Shown here: piece after piece, positions 24,895-34,951 of the stretch
Numbering within the stretch: the first letter of the stretch is position 1
Layout of the letters: each line of letters begins with the position of its first letter
Assembly (NCBI GenBank): GCA_015068495.1
Contig: SVKL01000009.1
Span: forward strand, 1 to 64,000
Length of the DNA: 64,000 nucleotides
Reading direction: 5' to 3'
DNA from: Oscillospiraceae bacterium
Lineage (GTDB): Bacteria; Bacillota; Clostridia; Oscillospirales; Oscillospiraceae
Made by a program: the position numbers and the translations under genes
Notes under the pieces: generated by a model
Seen by the model: the letters and a program-made list of their open reading frames with translations, nothing else
Told to the model about the DNA's origin: nothing
The model's database searches: none

Positions 24895-26283
24895 ATGGGA
24901 AAATATTTTGGAACAGACGGTTTTCGCGGCGAAGCCAATGTGAACTTGACCGCAGATCACGCATTTAAGGTTGGCCGTTTTTTAGGCTGGTATTACGGAG
25001 AAATAAAGCGCAGAGCAGGGGACGAAGAGCCTCCCCGTGTGGTAATCGGTAAGGACACCCGTCGCTCCAGCTATATGTTTGAGTATTCCTTGGTTGCGGG
25101 TTTGACCGCCTCCGGCGCCGATGCCTATATGCTCCACGTGACCACAACCCCCTCTGTGGCCTATGTGACCCGCGTGGATGCCTTTGACTGCGGTATTATG
25201 ATTTCCGCCAGCCACAATCCCTACTACGACAACGGCATTAAGCTGCTGAACAAAAACGGCGAGAAGATGGACGAAGAGACCATCACACTGGTAGAGGCTT
25301 ATTTGGACGGAGAGCTGGAGCTGTTTGGCAAGAAGTGGCCGGAGCTGCCCTATGGCAGAAAAGACAAGGTCGGCTGCACAGTGGACTACGTATCCGGCCG
25401 TAACCGCTACATCGGTTACTTGATTTCCTTGGGTCTGTTCTCCTTTAAGGGCATGAAGGTGGGCTTGGACTGCGCCAACGGCGCTTCTTGGAACATTGCC
25501 AAATCCGTGTTTGATGCGCTGGGCGCAAAGACTTATGTAATCAATGCAGATCCGGACGGCACCAATATCAATAAAGATGCCGGATCTACCCACATTGAAT
25601 TTTTGCAGAAATTTGTGGTGGAAAACAATCTGGACGTTGGCTTTGCCTATGACGGCGATGCAGACCGCTGCCTGTGCGTGGATGAGAACGGTCAGATTGT
25701 CAGCGGCGACCATATTCTGTATATCCTCGGTCAGTATATGAAGGAACGGGGTCAGCTGGACAACAATACGGTGGTAACCACGGTTATGTCCAATTTCGGC
25801 CTGTATAAGGCACTGGACGATAAGGGTATCGGCTACGCAAAGACCGCGGTGGGCGACAAATACGTGTATGAGTATATGGTGTCTAACGGCTGCCGCGTAG
25901 GCGGTGAGCAGTCCGGCCATATTATCATCTCCAAGTACGCCACCACCGGCGACGGAATTTTGACCAGCTTGAAGATTATGGAAGTTATGCTGGCCAAGAA
26001 GAAGACCCTGAGCCAGCTTTGCGAGGGACTGACCATCTATCCCCAAGTGCTGAAAAATGTCAAGGTCAAATCCAAGCCGGAAGCGCAGAATGACCCTGCT
26101 GTGCAGGCGGCGGTGAGCGCTGTGGCAGAGCGACTGGGGGATACCGGACGGATTCTGGTCCGGGAATCCGGCACAGAGCCTGTGATTCGGGTTATGGTGG
26201 AGGCACCCAGCAAGGCCCTCTGTCAGGAATGTGTGGATCAGGTTGTGGATGTCATCTGCGCCCAAGGCCACGCAAGAGTATAA
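24895..26283 (+). CDS. glmM: Phosphoglucosamine mutase GlmM
   Basis: Converts glucosamine-6-P to glucosamine-1-P for peptidoglycan precursors. The 462-aa protein begins KYFGTDGFRGEAN, the GlmM signature. The phosphoserine loop is ISASHNP with active Ser106, the Mg-binding loop is YDGDADR, the sugar loop has GGEQSGHII, and the phosphate loop is RESGTEPVIRVMVEA. All four domains are complete. It starts 4 bp after the preceding gene and is followed by a strong terminator. Confidence 0.95.
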   Translation: MGKYFGTDGFRGEANVNLTADHAFKVGRFLGWYYGEIKRRAGDEEPPRVVIGKDTRRSSYMFEYSLVAGLTASGADAYMLHVTTTPSVAYVTRVDAFDCGIMISASHNPYYDNGIKLLNKNGEKMDEETITLVEAYLDGELELFGKKWPELPYGRKDKVGCTVDYVSGRNRYIGYLISLGLFSFKGMKVGLDCANGASWNIAKSVFDALGAKTYVINADPDGTNINKDAGSTHIEFLQKFVVENNLDVGFAYDGDADRCLCVDENGQIVSGDHILYILGQYMKERGQLDNNTVVTTVMSNFGLYKALDDKGIGYAKTAVGDKYVYEYMVSNGCRVGGEQSGHIIISKYATTGDGILTSLKIMEVMLAKKKTLSQLCEGLTIYPQVLKNVKVKSKPEAQNDPAVQAAVSAVAERLGDTGRILVRESGTEPVIRVMVEAPSKALCQECVDQVVDVICAQGHARV

Positions 26284-26301
26284 GTAAAAAAGTAAAAATA
26301 A

Positions 26302-26331
26302 CAACCCCTACCGAATGCTCGGTAGGGGTTG
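26302..26331. terminator. Bidirectional terminator between glmM and the giant surface protein gene
   Basis: CAACCCCTACCGA (26302-26314) and TCGGTAGGGGTTG (26319-26331) are perfect complements around ATGC, placed between two convergent genes. Confidence 0.88.
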
Positions 26332-26349
26332 CGTGCTGTTTACGGAAGA

Positions 26350-29300
26350 TTAGTTTTCTGCTTCCTGTTTCTTTTTGATGCAAAGGGTGGTTGTAAGAAC
26401 GCCACCGCTTACGAACATCAGAGCGACCCAAAGCTGAAGCATAAAGCTGTCGCCGGTCTTGGGATTCTCCACCGGAGGCTTCTGCGGATTCTGAGGCTCT
26501 TGGGGCTCCTGCGGGGGTACAGTATAGTCATAAACGTTCTCAAATGCGGCAGAAACTGCAGTTGCGGCCTTGCCGTTTACAGTGAGCGTTGCAAACAGTT
26601 TGTTTTCCCCGTTTAGTCCGATGGTCACCTGAATGGTATATTCTGCGTCGCTGTAGGTGACATTGGCCTTGCCGCCGTTTACCTCGGTCAGCTTGTAGGT
26701 GTAGGTGTTGCCCACATCGTCCTCAGTGTAGTTCAGGGTGAATTTCGCCTTGCCGCTGCTGTCGGTCTTTACAGTGGTATCTGCCACGCCGTCTGCCAAG
26801 GTATCCAGCAGGAATTCAAAGCCCTCAGGACCAATCTTCTCGCCGCCCTTATTCACAACCGTCTTGATGATGTTGAAGTCAACGGTAATGTCCTCGGGCT
26901 TGGGGGTGTAAACGTTGGTAAAGGAGATAGCGCCATTGGCGTTGCCGTTTACTGTATAGGAAGCGGTTATGCCGCCTTGGTCGTTGTCCTTGACGGTTAC
27001 AACAACGGTGTAAACGGTCTGATCGTAGGTTACCCGGATGTCGGAGCCGGCGATTTCCTTTACGGTGTAGGTGATCTGCTTGGAGCCACCGACGGGGATA
27101 TCCGTTTCGTCAAACTTCAAAGCTTTGAATGCAAAGTTGCCGTCGGCATCGTTCTTTACAGACTCTACCAAATTGCCTGCTGCATCGTACAAGCCAAATT
27201 CAAATTCGCCTGCATTTACAGAGGTACGGCCACCGGTGAGCACCTTCTTGCCCCGCAGCGTAATTTCCTCTTCTCCGCCAAAGGTATAGGTGTTGGTAAA
27301 TGCGATGGTTCCGTTGGGGTCGTTGTTTACCGTAACCGTACCCAGACTGAGAACGCCGTTTGTATCAACAACCGTTACAACCAGTGTATACTCCGCTGCA
27401 GAGTACTGAATGAAATTGAAGAGTTTATCAATTTCCTTAACCGTGAAGGTGTAGATTCCGGCTTCAGGGAAGCTGAGGGTATCAAAGGTTATGGAGCCGC
27501 CGGCAGCGTTGGTCTTTTCCTGAGATACCGGGATGTTGCCGATGCTGCCCTCAAGGGTAAACTTAAACTCGCCGCCGATGAGCGCTTTGTTATAGTTCTT
27601 CTTTGCCAGCGGGGTATAGGTTACCGGGGTGGGATTGCTATAAACGTTGGTAAAGGTGATTTCAGCATTGGCGCTGGGTGTGCCGTTAACGGTGTAGGAA
27701 GCGGTTACGCCGCCTTGGTCGTTATCCTTTACAGTCACTACAATGGTATAGATTGTGTCATCGTAGGTGTAACGGGCGTTGCTGCCTGCGATTTCCTGTA
27801 CAGTGTAAGTAATTTGCTTGGAGCCGTTGACAGGAACATCGGTTTCGTCAAATTCTAACGGTTTGAATGCGAAGTTACCGTTGGCATCATTCCGCACGGA
27901 TTCTACCAAGTTGCCGTTGGCGTCATACAGACCAAACGCAAATTCTTCTGCATTGACCTGTGTACGGTCACCGGTAAGCTTCTTCGTGCCGCGAATCGTA
28001 ATTTCGTCCTTGCCGTCCAACAAATAGATGTTAATGAACTCCAGATTGCTTTCGGCGGTGTTCATAGTGTTTACCGATGCGACATTGGATACCCGGAGCA
28101 CGCCGTTTTCGTTCACCACAGTAACGGTAATCTCATATTCAGCAATAGAGGGAAGAATGAAGCTGAGAAGGTTATCTATTTTCTCCACAAGCTTGAACTT
28201 GTATTCACCGGCCTCAGCGAAGGAGATTGCATCGAAGACGATGTCGCCGTTAGCAGCATTTTCCTTGGTCTGATTCACATTGGTCTTGCCGTCGGTGCTG
28301 GTGAGCTTAAACTGGAAGTCGCCGCCGCGGAGTCCCTTTTCATAGGTCTTCTTGGCAATTACCGTGTGGGTAACGGGCGTGGGTACAAAGGTGTTGGTGA
28401 AGGTAATCTCATTAGCAGGAGCATTGTCCTTTTTCAGAACAGACTCCACTTCCAGCACGCCGTCCTTTTGCTCGTCCTTAACAGCTACTTCCAAGGTATA
28501 GACAGTGCCGTCATAAATGGTTTGCCCATAGGTAAAGGTTCCGTCGCCGTTGTCGGTAGCGCCATCGGGAATGATTTCCTTGATGGTGTAGGTGTAGATA
28601 AAGCCTACATCTGCAGCTGTGTACTGAAGATTTTCAAATGCGAAGCTGCCGTTTGCCTTTATCTGAGCCGTCTGGAGCAAGCCGGAGGCATCGTACAGAC
28701 CTACGGAGAACACATCGTTTTCCAATGCCTTGCCGCCGTTGTAGGTCTTGCTGCCGGACAGGGGAAGCTCGCCGGGCTCCGGGCTGTACACGTTCCTGAA
28801 GACGATGGGCGGTTTGCTCACATTGGGCTGGCCGGAATGGACAACGGTGGTAATCGCACCCATCTGACCGTTACCGCTGTCAGAAACCTGAACGGTGATG
28901 TGATATACATTTGCATCGTAGTGGATGCCGGTGGCTCTTTGATCGGGAATTACCTCGCTGAGAATGTAGTAGTGATAACCCATTCCCAAATTCTCGATTT
29001 TGAAGGTGAATTCGCCGTTGGCATCGTTGGCTACAGAATCCGCGCCGTTTTGCTGAACAATTGCATTTTTCTCAGTAAAGGCGGCGTTGGATGTGTGAAG
29101 TACAAAGCTGTATTCGCCGTCTTGCAGGCTGCGGCCATCCAGTTCCTTGGTGCCGCTCAGTGTCACAGAAGCTAGCCTGGATTCATAAGTGTTCACAAAT
29201 TGGATGGCGTTTGCGCCGTTGCCGGCAACATCTTTCTTCAGTGTACCGTCACCGTTGTCGGTGATTGTTACTTCCACAATAAATTGCGCATCAGAGTAGG

Positions 29301-32300
29301 TAACGCCGTTTAATACGTACTTACCGCTGGCAGAATCTACGGAAGCGCCGGCAGGAACTTTCTCCAGCACAACATACCGGAAGGTCTTGCCGATATCGCT
29401 GTGGGTGTATGCAATGGCGTCAAATTGGAAGGTGCCGTTTGCCAGATTGGCGGTGGTTGCCAGAGGATTGCCTACAGGCGCACCTTGCGCATCTGCCTCG
29501 AACAGCTGGAAGGTATAGTCGCCGGGGTTGAGGAGCTTGACGCCGCTGTTGACCTGAATGCGCTTTGCGCCTTCAATCACCACAGAAGTGGGCTTGGCGG
29601 AATAGGTGTTGTGGAATGTAACCTGCTTCACTACGGAGTCTTCAAAGTAGTGCTCGGCCTTTAGCGTGCTGTTTCCGTCATCGGTAACCTCTACGACCAA
29701 ATCGTAAACGGTGGTATCGTAGGTCACGCCGCCCAGCGTTCCCTTGACCTCAACCACGTCATACTCGTACTTATCTACCTGAGAGAAGGTCAGCTGAGCA
29801 GGCGCAAAGGTCACGTTGCCGCTGGCATCATTGGCGCCGGTTGCCACGGCATCGGCAAGATTGGTGAGCATACCGTTGGCATCAAAAGCTGCCTCGCCGT
29901 TTTTGAAGATTGCGAAGGTAAATTCATCGGCCTTCAAATCCCGGCCATTTAGCTCCTTGCGCACAGTAGGTATTACGTTCAGGTCCACCTTTGCATTGTC
30001 GGGACGGTAGGTGTTCCGGAAGATGATGGTGCCGCTGTTGCCGTTGTAGGTAGCCTTCTCGTCGCTGTCAGCAGTGGAATCGACTTTGACAATGGTCATT
30101 GTAGCCGCCAGATTGTTGTTGAGATCCTTTGCAACATTCACAGTTACGCGGTACTCAGCATCGGAGAAGGCGGTCCAGCCTGCCTTGTTTTCCGGCAGTT
30201 CCTTCACCACATAGCGGTGCACGCCTTCTGTGTTGTAGGTTGCGGTCATACGGGCAGAGCCGTTGCTGTCAGAGGTGACGGTAATGTCCGCAGTTTCATC
30301 TACTAAGCTCCAATCGGGATTGGCTTCAAAAGCTGCGAAATCGAAGCCGCCCTTGGACAGCTGGGGAGTGTTGGACTGATTGTCTGCTGCTTTTACGATT
30401 TCAATGCTTACAGGGGCATAGTCAAATTTGTTTGTAAAGTTTGCAGTGAAGTCCAGAATTCCGTCGGTGCCGGAGTCGTTGATAGCTGCGCCGGTTTCGT
30501 CTGCAACCGTTGCCACCAGCTGACCGCCCATGTCGGTTACGGTAACAACGATGGTGTGAACGGTTTTGTCGTAAGCCAGACCGGGAGTGGGGGAGGCGGG
30601 CTCTGCTTCCACTACGCGGTAGGTATAGACACCGGCTTCTGTAAATGCGCCCAGCGTGACAGTGTCAATTGCAAAATCCTGTGTATCTGTGCCCTGTGTG
30701 ATACTGCCTTTGTTCCAGGTGTATTCTTTATACTTTATTTCATTCCAGCGCCGGCTTACCGGATCCCATTGCTCAATGGCAAAGCCCAGAACCACATCGT
30801 GCAGTACAGCGCTGTCGGAGAGCAGCGTCTTATGGGCAGTGACATCGATTTGTACACTGGTTTCCTTGGGTGTGTAGGTGTTGGTAACAACCACAGTAGC
30901 GGCTCTGCCGGATGTGATGGTTACAACTCCGTCAGTATCAGCGGTATCACCGGAGAAGTTACGGCTTCTGTATCCACTCAGAGTGTGATTGCCATCAGCA
31001 GGCGGCACCTCTTCCACAGTAACCGTTGCGCCGGCGGGAATGTCCTTGATGTAGACTGTTTCGCCGTGGCGAAGGTAGCCTGTCATCACACCGTTTGCAT
31101 CTGTAGCAAGGGAAGTCAGGGTTGCGTCATAGTTGTTTTCCAACTGGAAGGTGTCTGCAATGGGGTTACCGCTGGCATCAACGAAGGTAACCTTAAACTG
31201 GAATTCGTAATCAGTCGGGAAGGTCTCACCCTCGTGGGCGTGAACCACTTCCTTGGTGATATACAGGCTGCCGGGGCGGACAGGTTCGTTGGTAACCAGA
31301 TTCTCTGTAATGGTGTTTGCTACCGTGGCGGTTGCGCCGGTGTAGGTAGCGGTATATTTCTCGTTGGCTGCCTCTGCGACGGTGTAGGTCACACCTGCCG
31401 GCAGATTGCTGATCACAGCGCTTTCGCCGTCAGCCAGCTGCAGGGTCACAACGGTTTTTCCGGCAACTACCTGAGCAGAATAGCCGGTCAGCAGGACGCC
31501 GTCCACATCGGTAACAGCAACGTCGGAAACCGCTGCATCGACAGTTACGGTGATGGGGAATTTCTCATCTGCAGCAGCGCCGTTTGCCAGCTCGGTCACG
31601 TCCTTGGTGACCTTGATGCCGGTAGTGGGGGTAATGGTGAGCTTGCCGTTGTTGCCAAGGAAAGAGTAGACGTTAAAGTCAGAGGGGTTGCTGCCCACCA
31701 CATTCACCCACAGCTGGTCGGTGTTGGGAAGGGTGTCGGTGAGGTTGGCAGGATTGCCGTTTCCGTCTGTCTTCGGCAGGATCACGTTGGAAAGCTGCTG
31801 ACGGACAGTACCGGCTTTGATTTCCCAATAGCCGGTGGCGTCGTTTTTCTGGAAGTTACCGGTGTTGGCAACAGTTGCGGGGTGCAGCTGCTCATACTGG
31901 GTCATTGCTTGTGCAGTGCCGTTTACAACGGTAACAATGGTGCGGGGGAAGTAATAGGTGGTGTTTGTATCGATGCCGCTGGTGACAGGGGTATAGTCGT
32001 TGCCGTTTTTGGTATAGACGACGGAGTCCTCCAGCACGTAGAAACGCTCGTTGACTGTGTTGGGAACGAAGTGGGACTCTGCCACGTGCTTTGTCAGCTC
32101 CAGCTTCTGCGCATCGTTCAAATCGGAAATGACCGGCGCTACATCATCGTGGTTGTCATCCCAACCGTTTGCGTAGAAGATGTAATTGCCGTTTGCATCC
32201 TTATGGATATAGTTGCTGCCGTCCTTGGCAAGGTATTGCTTTACCTTTTGGTCGATGTTGATGCTGTTTACATCGTCGGGCAGACCTACTTCATATACCA

Positions 32301-34344
32301 AACGGATGGGATCGTTTTCGGTTACGGTCAGGGTGATATTTGTGGCGGTCTCCAGAGAGTCGCCTTCCAGCTCTACCTTATATTCCACCATAGGAATCAG
32401 GGAGGAAGGAATCCGGAACAGAACCGTCTGGTGACCGGTGACAATCTCGGTGCGGACCATAACCACAATGTGCATCATATCTGCAGCGCCTTCCTCGGTG
32501 GAGGCTCCGCCCAAGTAACCGTAGGACCGGTTAATGTACTTGGCACCTGTGGGTGCGCCGGTTGCGGTGAGGCCGGTATCCTTATCCCAGAAGCCAAGGT
32601 AAGCGTTGTTTTCGTCGCCGTACCAGCCGATATAGTTGGAGTAAGCGCCGGTGCTTGTGTTATAGCTCAGCTGACCGTCCATATAGGCAGCTTGAATCAG
32701 CTGCTGGGCCTGAGCGGTGGCAGTGATGGTCTCGCCGCTTGCGCCGGTCTTGTCTGTAAGGCCGAGACGCTCTTTAACAGTAAGAACAAATTCGTCGCCG
32801 TAAGCGGTGGGAGCATTTGCGTCACCCAAAGCGCCGGTGTTCAGGCTCTTTGCCATTTCCTCGCCGGAGAACAGGGTGCTGCCCAGCAGGATGCCTTTAA
32901 TATCCTTTACCTGCATCATAGAGCCAAGCTCATCCTGCACGGTGATGTAGCCGTCAAAATTGGCCTCACTCTTTTCCACCAAGGTAGCAGAGTATGCAGA
33001 TTGCAGGCCGATTTCAGCAATGATCTCCTGAAACGCTGTGATCATTTCTTCTACATCGTCGGCAGACCAGTAGCCATCGGAGTAGCTTCTGCCCACGTTG
33101 ACAGCGAAGCGGTCGGTGTCGTAAGTTAGGTACCAGTCGTTGCTGCTGCCCCAATTGTCTTCCACAAGAACATTACCGTTCTGATTGATGTTGGTTTGGA
33201 AATTGCTCCACCAATTCGTAATATCGCTGTTATTGGTGTTGTCGGGGTTCAGCACGCCGGTAGCGTAGCGGTCATTGCTGGTGCCAAGACCCAAAGTGTA
33301 GAGCTTTGCGTCAGTGCCGTAATGGTTGGCGATTGCGCCCTTGACCCAGGCAGCGGTCAGCTGGGTGAGGAACACGGACTCCCAGGTGGTGGAATCGTCT
33401 GTGCCGTTGCCGTAATCGCTGTTACGCAGACTAACATTGTTATAGTTGTCTGTAGCCAAAGTGGGGCGGCCGTCGGACATCAGAACAATCACCGGGCTGC
33501 GCTGGGTTCCCGCCTGCACATTGCCGGCAGGTACCTTGATATCGGTAACTTTTTCGAATTCTTTCCAAGCGTCGTACAAACCGCGCTGGATGTATGTAGC
33601 GCCTACCACTTCACGCTCTGCGGAAGTAGGTCTTTGACTGTTGGCGTTGCGAACACCGCCGGCGATGCCCACATCCGGAGAGTTGGTATCATCAGAGATG
33701 GTCAGGTAGGCAGGGATAGTTTCCGGGTTGAAAAGGGTGCCCACATCCACCGTAGAGGTGGTGGTGTAGTGATCCAGCGGCAGCAGCAGAGTGGTAGCTG
33801 TTGCGCCGTTGTCATTTCTTGTGCCGGAATAGAGCATAACACCCACACGGTTGTTTCGGTTCTGCGCCATCAAAGAGTGGATGGCGCGGTTTGCTGCTTC
33901 TACCATACCTTCGGCTTTGTCGCTGCTATCCATAGAGCCGGAGACGTCCAGTACAAGGAAGCTGTCTGTGGGGGTAGAGGACTGACCTACAATCTCCTTG
34001 GTGGAGGCTAAGGCAGACAGGGCAACCAAGAAGTTGTTCGCCTCGTTGTCCATAGTAACACTGCTGGGGAACGCATCGCTGTCGTTGTATACAGACTTAT
34101 TTGTCCACACACCGCCGGCCTTCCAGGTGGAAATGCCTCTGGTGCCGTCGGGCAGCAAAGAATTTGTGCCGTAGTAATCCTTCCAGTTGTCAAAGCTGGC
34201 GTGGTCGGCAATTTTGTCGGACACGGTCAGCCCGGGCAGCGTGGCAGCTGCTGCGGGCAAGGTGATGGTGGGCATCAACCCGATCATCAAAGCCACGGTC
34301 ATAAGCAGCGCCGTTAGTCTTTTCGGTAAGCTTATCTTCATCAT
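26350..34344 (-). CDS. Giant (2664 aa) vWA-containing multi-pilin-domain surface protein with NPKTG anchor
   Basis: Secreted, wall-anchored adhesin. ATG 34344 has GGAG 9 nt upstream and starts a signal peptide ending near Ala34. A von Willebrand A domain follows with the MIDAS motif DVSGSMDS (Asp133, Ser135, Ser137). Beyond about residue 960 come two Cna-B/DUF7601-like domains and then about 11 tandem FctA/Spy0128-like pilin isopeptide-linker domains of 100-120 aa. Each has a YxY-V-E motif mid-domain and ends in a strand like FTNTY or FRNVY. The tail has a Pro-rich stretch, NPKTG at residue 2627, a hydrophobic helix and KKKQEAEN. Two two-domain units near the C-terminus are near-duplicates. 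No sortase is adjacent; a housekeeping sortase elsewhere is presumed. Binding target unknown. Confidence 0.9.
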   Translation of the reverse strand: MMKISLPKRLTALLMTVALMIGLMPTITLPAAAATLPGLTVSDKIADHASFDNWKDYYGTNSLLPDGTRGISTWKAGGVWTNKSVYNDSDAFPSSVTMDNEANNFLVALSALASTKEIVGQSSTPTDSFLVLDVSGSMDSSDKAEGMVEAANRAIHSLMAQNRNNRVGVMLYSGTRNDNGATATTLLLPLDHYTTTSTVDVGTLFNPETIPAYLTISDDTNSPDVGIAGGVRNANSQRPTSAEREVVGATYIQRGLYDAWKEFEKVTDIKVPAGNVQAGTQRSPVIVLMSDGRPTLATDNYNNVSLRNSDYGNGTDDSTTWESVFLTQLTAAWVKGAIANHYGTDAKLYTLGLGTSNDRYATGVLNPDNTNNSDITNWWSNFQTNINQNGNVLVEDNWGSSNDWYLTYDTDRFAVNVGRSYSDGYWSADDVEEMITAFQEIIAEIGLQSAYSATLVEKSEANFDGYITVQDELGSMMQVKDIKGILLGSTLFSGEEMAKSLNTGALGDANAPTAYGDEFVLTVKERLGLTDKTGASGETITATAQAQQLIQAAYMDGQLSYNTSTGAYSNYIGWYGDENNAYLGFWDKDTGLTATGAPTGAKYINRSYGYLGGASTEEGAADMMHIVVMVRTEIVTGHQTVLFRIPSSLIPMVEYKVELEGDSLETATNITLTVTENDPIRLVYEVGLPDDVNSINIDQKVKQYLAKDGSNYIHKDANGNYIFYANGWDDNHDDVAPVISDLNDAQKLELTKHVAESHFVPNTVNERFYVLEDSVVYTKNGNDYTPVTSGIDTNTTYYFPRTIVTVVNGTAQAMTQYEQLHPATVANTGNFQKNDATGYWEIKAGTVRQQLSNVILPKTDGNGNPANLTDTLPNTDQLWVNVVGSNPSDFNVYSFLGNNGKLTITPTTGIKVTKDVTELANGAAADEKFPITVTVDAAVSDVAVTDVDGVLLTGYSAQVVAGKTVVTLQLADGESAVISNLPAGVTYTVAEAANEKYTATYTGATATVANTITENLVTNEPVRPGSLYITKEVVHAHEGETFPTDYEFQFKVTFVDASGNPIADTFQLENNYDATLTSLATDANGVMTGYLRHGETVYIKDIPAGATVTVEEVPPADGNHTLSGYRSRNFSGDTADTDGVVTITSGRAATVVVTNTYTPKETSVQIDVTAHKTLLSDSAVLHDVVLGFAIEQWDPVSRRWNEIKYKEYTWNKGSITQGTDTQDFAIDTVTLGAFTEAGVYTYRVVEAEPASPTPGLAYDKTVHTIVVTVTDMGGQLVATVADETGAAINDSGTDGILDFTANFTNKFDYAPVSIEIVKAADNQSNTPQLSKGGFDFAAFEANPDWSLVDETADITVTSDSNGSARMTATYNTEGVHRYVVKELPENKAGWTAFSDAEYRVTVNVAKDLNNNLAATMTIVKVDSTADSDEKATYNGNSGTIIFRNTYRPDNAKVDLNVIPTVRKELNGRDLKADEFTFAIFKNGEAAFDANGMLTNLADAVATGANDASGNVTFAPAQLTFSQVDKYEYDVVEVKGTLGGVTYDTTVYDLVVEVTDDGNSTLKAEHYFEDSVVKQVTFHNTYSAKPTSVVIEGAKRIQVNSGVKLLNPGDYTFQLFEADAQGAPVGNPLATTANLANGTFQFDAIAYTHSDIGKTFRYVVLEKVPAGASVDSASGKYVLNGVTYSDAQFIVEVTITDNGDGTLKKDVAGNGANAIQFVNTYESRLASVTLSGTKELDGRSLQDGEYSFVLHTSNAAFTEKNAIVQQNGADSVANDANGEFTFKIENLGMGYHYYILSEVIPDQRATGIHYDANVYHITVQVSDSGNGQMGAITTVVHSGQPNVSKPPIVFRNVYSPEPGELPLSGSKTYNGGKALENDVFSVGLYDASGLLQTAQIKANGSFAFENLQYTAADVGFIYTYTIKEIIPDGATDNGDGTFTYGQTIYDGTVYTLEVAVKDEQKDGVLEVESVLKKDNAPANEITFTNTFVPTPVTHTVIAKKTYEKGLRGGDFQFKLTSTDGKTNVNQTKENAANGDIVFDAISFAEAGEYKFKLVEKIDNLLSFILPSIAEYEITVTVVNENGVLRVSNVASVNTMNTAESNLEFINIYLLDGKDEITIRGTKKLTGDRTQVNAEEFAFGLYDANGNLVESVRNDANGNFAFKPLEFDETDVPVNGSKQITYTVQEIAGSNARYTYDDTIYTIVVTVKDNDQGGVTASYTVNGTPSANAEITFTNVYSNPTPVTYTPLAKKNYNKALIGGEFKFTLEGSIGNIPVSQEKTNAAGGSITFDTLSFPEAGIYTFTVKEIDKLFNFIQYSAAEYTLVVTVVDTNGVLSLGTVTVNNDPNGTIAFTNTYTFGGEEEITLRGKKVLTGGRTSVNAGEFEFGLYDAAGNLVESVKNDADGNFAFKALKFDETDIPVGGSKQITYTVKEIAGSDIRVTYDQTVYTVVVTVKDNDQGGITASYTVNGNANGAISFTNVYTPKPEDITVDFNIIKTVVNKGGEKIGPEGFEFLLDTLADGVADTTVKTDSSGKAKFTLNYTEDDVGNTYTYKLTEVNGGKANVTYSDAEYTIQVTIGLNGENKLFATLTVNGKAATAVSAAFENVYDYTVPPQEPQEPQNPQKPPVENPKTGDSFMLQLWVALMFVSGGVLTTTLCIKKKQEAEN
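26900..28010 (-). repeat. Duplicated two-domain unit inside the giant surface protein gene
   Basis: The segments around 26900-27260 and 27640-28010 encode the paired domains beginning EITLRGKKVLTGGRTSVNAG and EITIRGTKKLTGDRTQVNAE and stay similar at DNA level over some 300 bp (for example GGAAGCGGTTA-GCCGCCTTGGTCGTT). The intervening partners (near 27300-27620 and 28030-28370) also match each other, so a two-domain block was copied in tandem. Confidence 0.75.
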
Positions 34345-34423
34345 ATTTCAGTACTCCTTTCAAACGGTAGCATTTGGTTGTGTTGATTGCGGTGTAATCG
34401 AGGCGGGGCTTTTATCATATCTG

Positions 34424-34792
34424 TCAGTCGCCCCCTTCTTTGTGCGTGCGTCGGTTTTTAGGGCAATTGCAAAAACCAAATAGCTCTTCGCTGTTTTGGA
34501 AATACACGCAATCGGCGCAGCAACTGTCTTCGTGGTTTTTTCCTTTATAGTAAGCGCACACATTCTGCATTGCTGTAGCAAATGGAATGCCTTCATCTGT
34601 ATAGAGGGGAGCTTTTATAAAATTCGGATAGATGGGGATGGGGTCGTTAAGCCGGCTTTCCCGTTCAAAGCTCTCATAATATCCGTATAGTAACCGGAAT
34701 GTCTTTCCGGATATGGTTAGTTCTTTGTAGAGATCTCCTTCTTTTGGGGTAGACGGCTGGACAACATCTTGCAGGATAGAACCGATCAACAT
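34424..34792 (-). CDS. Cys-rich 122-aa protein of unknown function
   Basis: Hypothetical protein between the giant adhesin and its putative regulator. ATG 34792 lies 13 nt after AGGAG, a long spacing. The C-terminal third is Cys-rich: VCAYYKGKNHED, then CCADC, then FGFCNCPKNRR, seven Cys in all, suggesting a metal-binding knot. The N-terminal part has KTFRLLYGYYESFERESR. There is no signal peptide, so it should be cytoplasmic. I do not recognise a family; co-transcription with the adhesin (79 bp apart, same strand) is likely. Confidence 0.65.
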   Translation of the reverse strand: MLIGSILQDVVQPSTPKEGDLYKELTISGKTFRLLYGYYESFERESRLNDPIPIYPNFIKAPLYTDEGIPFATAMQNVCAYYKGKNHEDSCCADCVYFQNSEELFGFCNCPKNRRTHKEGGD

Positions 34793-34821
34793 AGAAATTC
34801 ACAAGCTCCTTTCTGGGGGCA

Positions 34822-34872
34822 AAAAGAAACATCTGCCATACCATTTATAAAAATAGTATAGCAGATGTTTTT
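34822..34872 (-). terminator. Hairpin between the regulator and the 122-aa gene
   Basis: On the minus strand AACATCTGCTATAC (34869-34856) pairs with GTATGGCAGATGTT (34841-34828), 13 of 14 bases, followed by TCTTTTTG. It can end the regulator transcript. The arm also contains TATACT on the minus strand, so an operator/promoter function for the downstream genes is an alternative. Confidence 0.55.
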
Positions 34873-34951
34873 CCGGTGCAGTATTCCCTAAAAGCATTTT
34901 TTTAGGCTATATTTTTGGCGCATAGATGTGTCCGTTTTTGGGAAAAAGTGG

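Noticed and set aside
30556-33129. Long plus-strand open frame (857 codons) opposite the giant surface protein
   Set aside because: It is the antisense shadow of the repetitive adhesin; composition is rich in Cys, His and Val with no domain. The same holds for other long antisense frames such as 12462-14285 and 28366-29175.
26350-34344. CRISPR or short tandem repeat array
   Set aside because: The repetition is of about 300-360 bp coding units for protein domains with divergent sequence, not short identical direct repeats.
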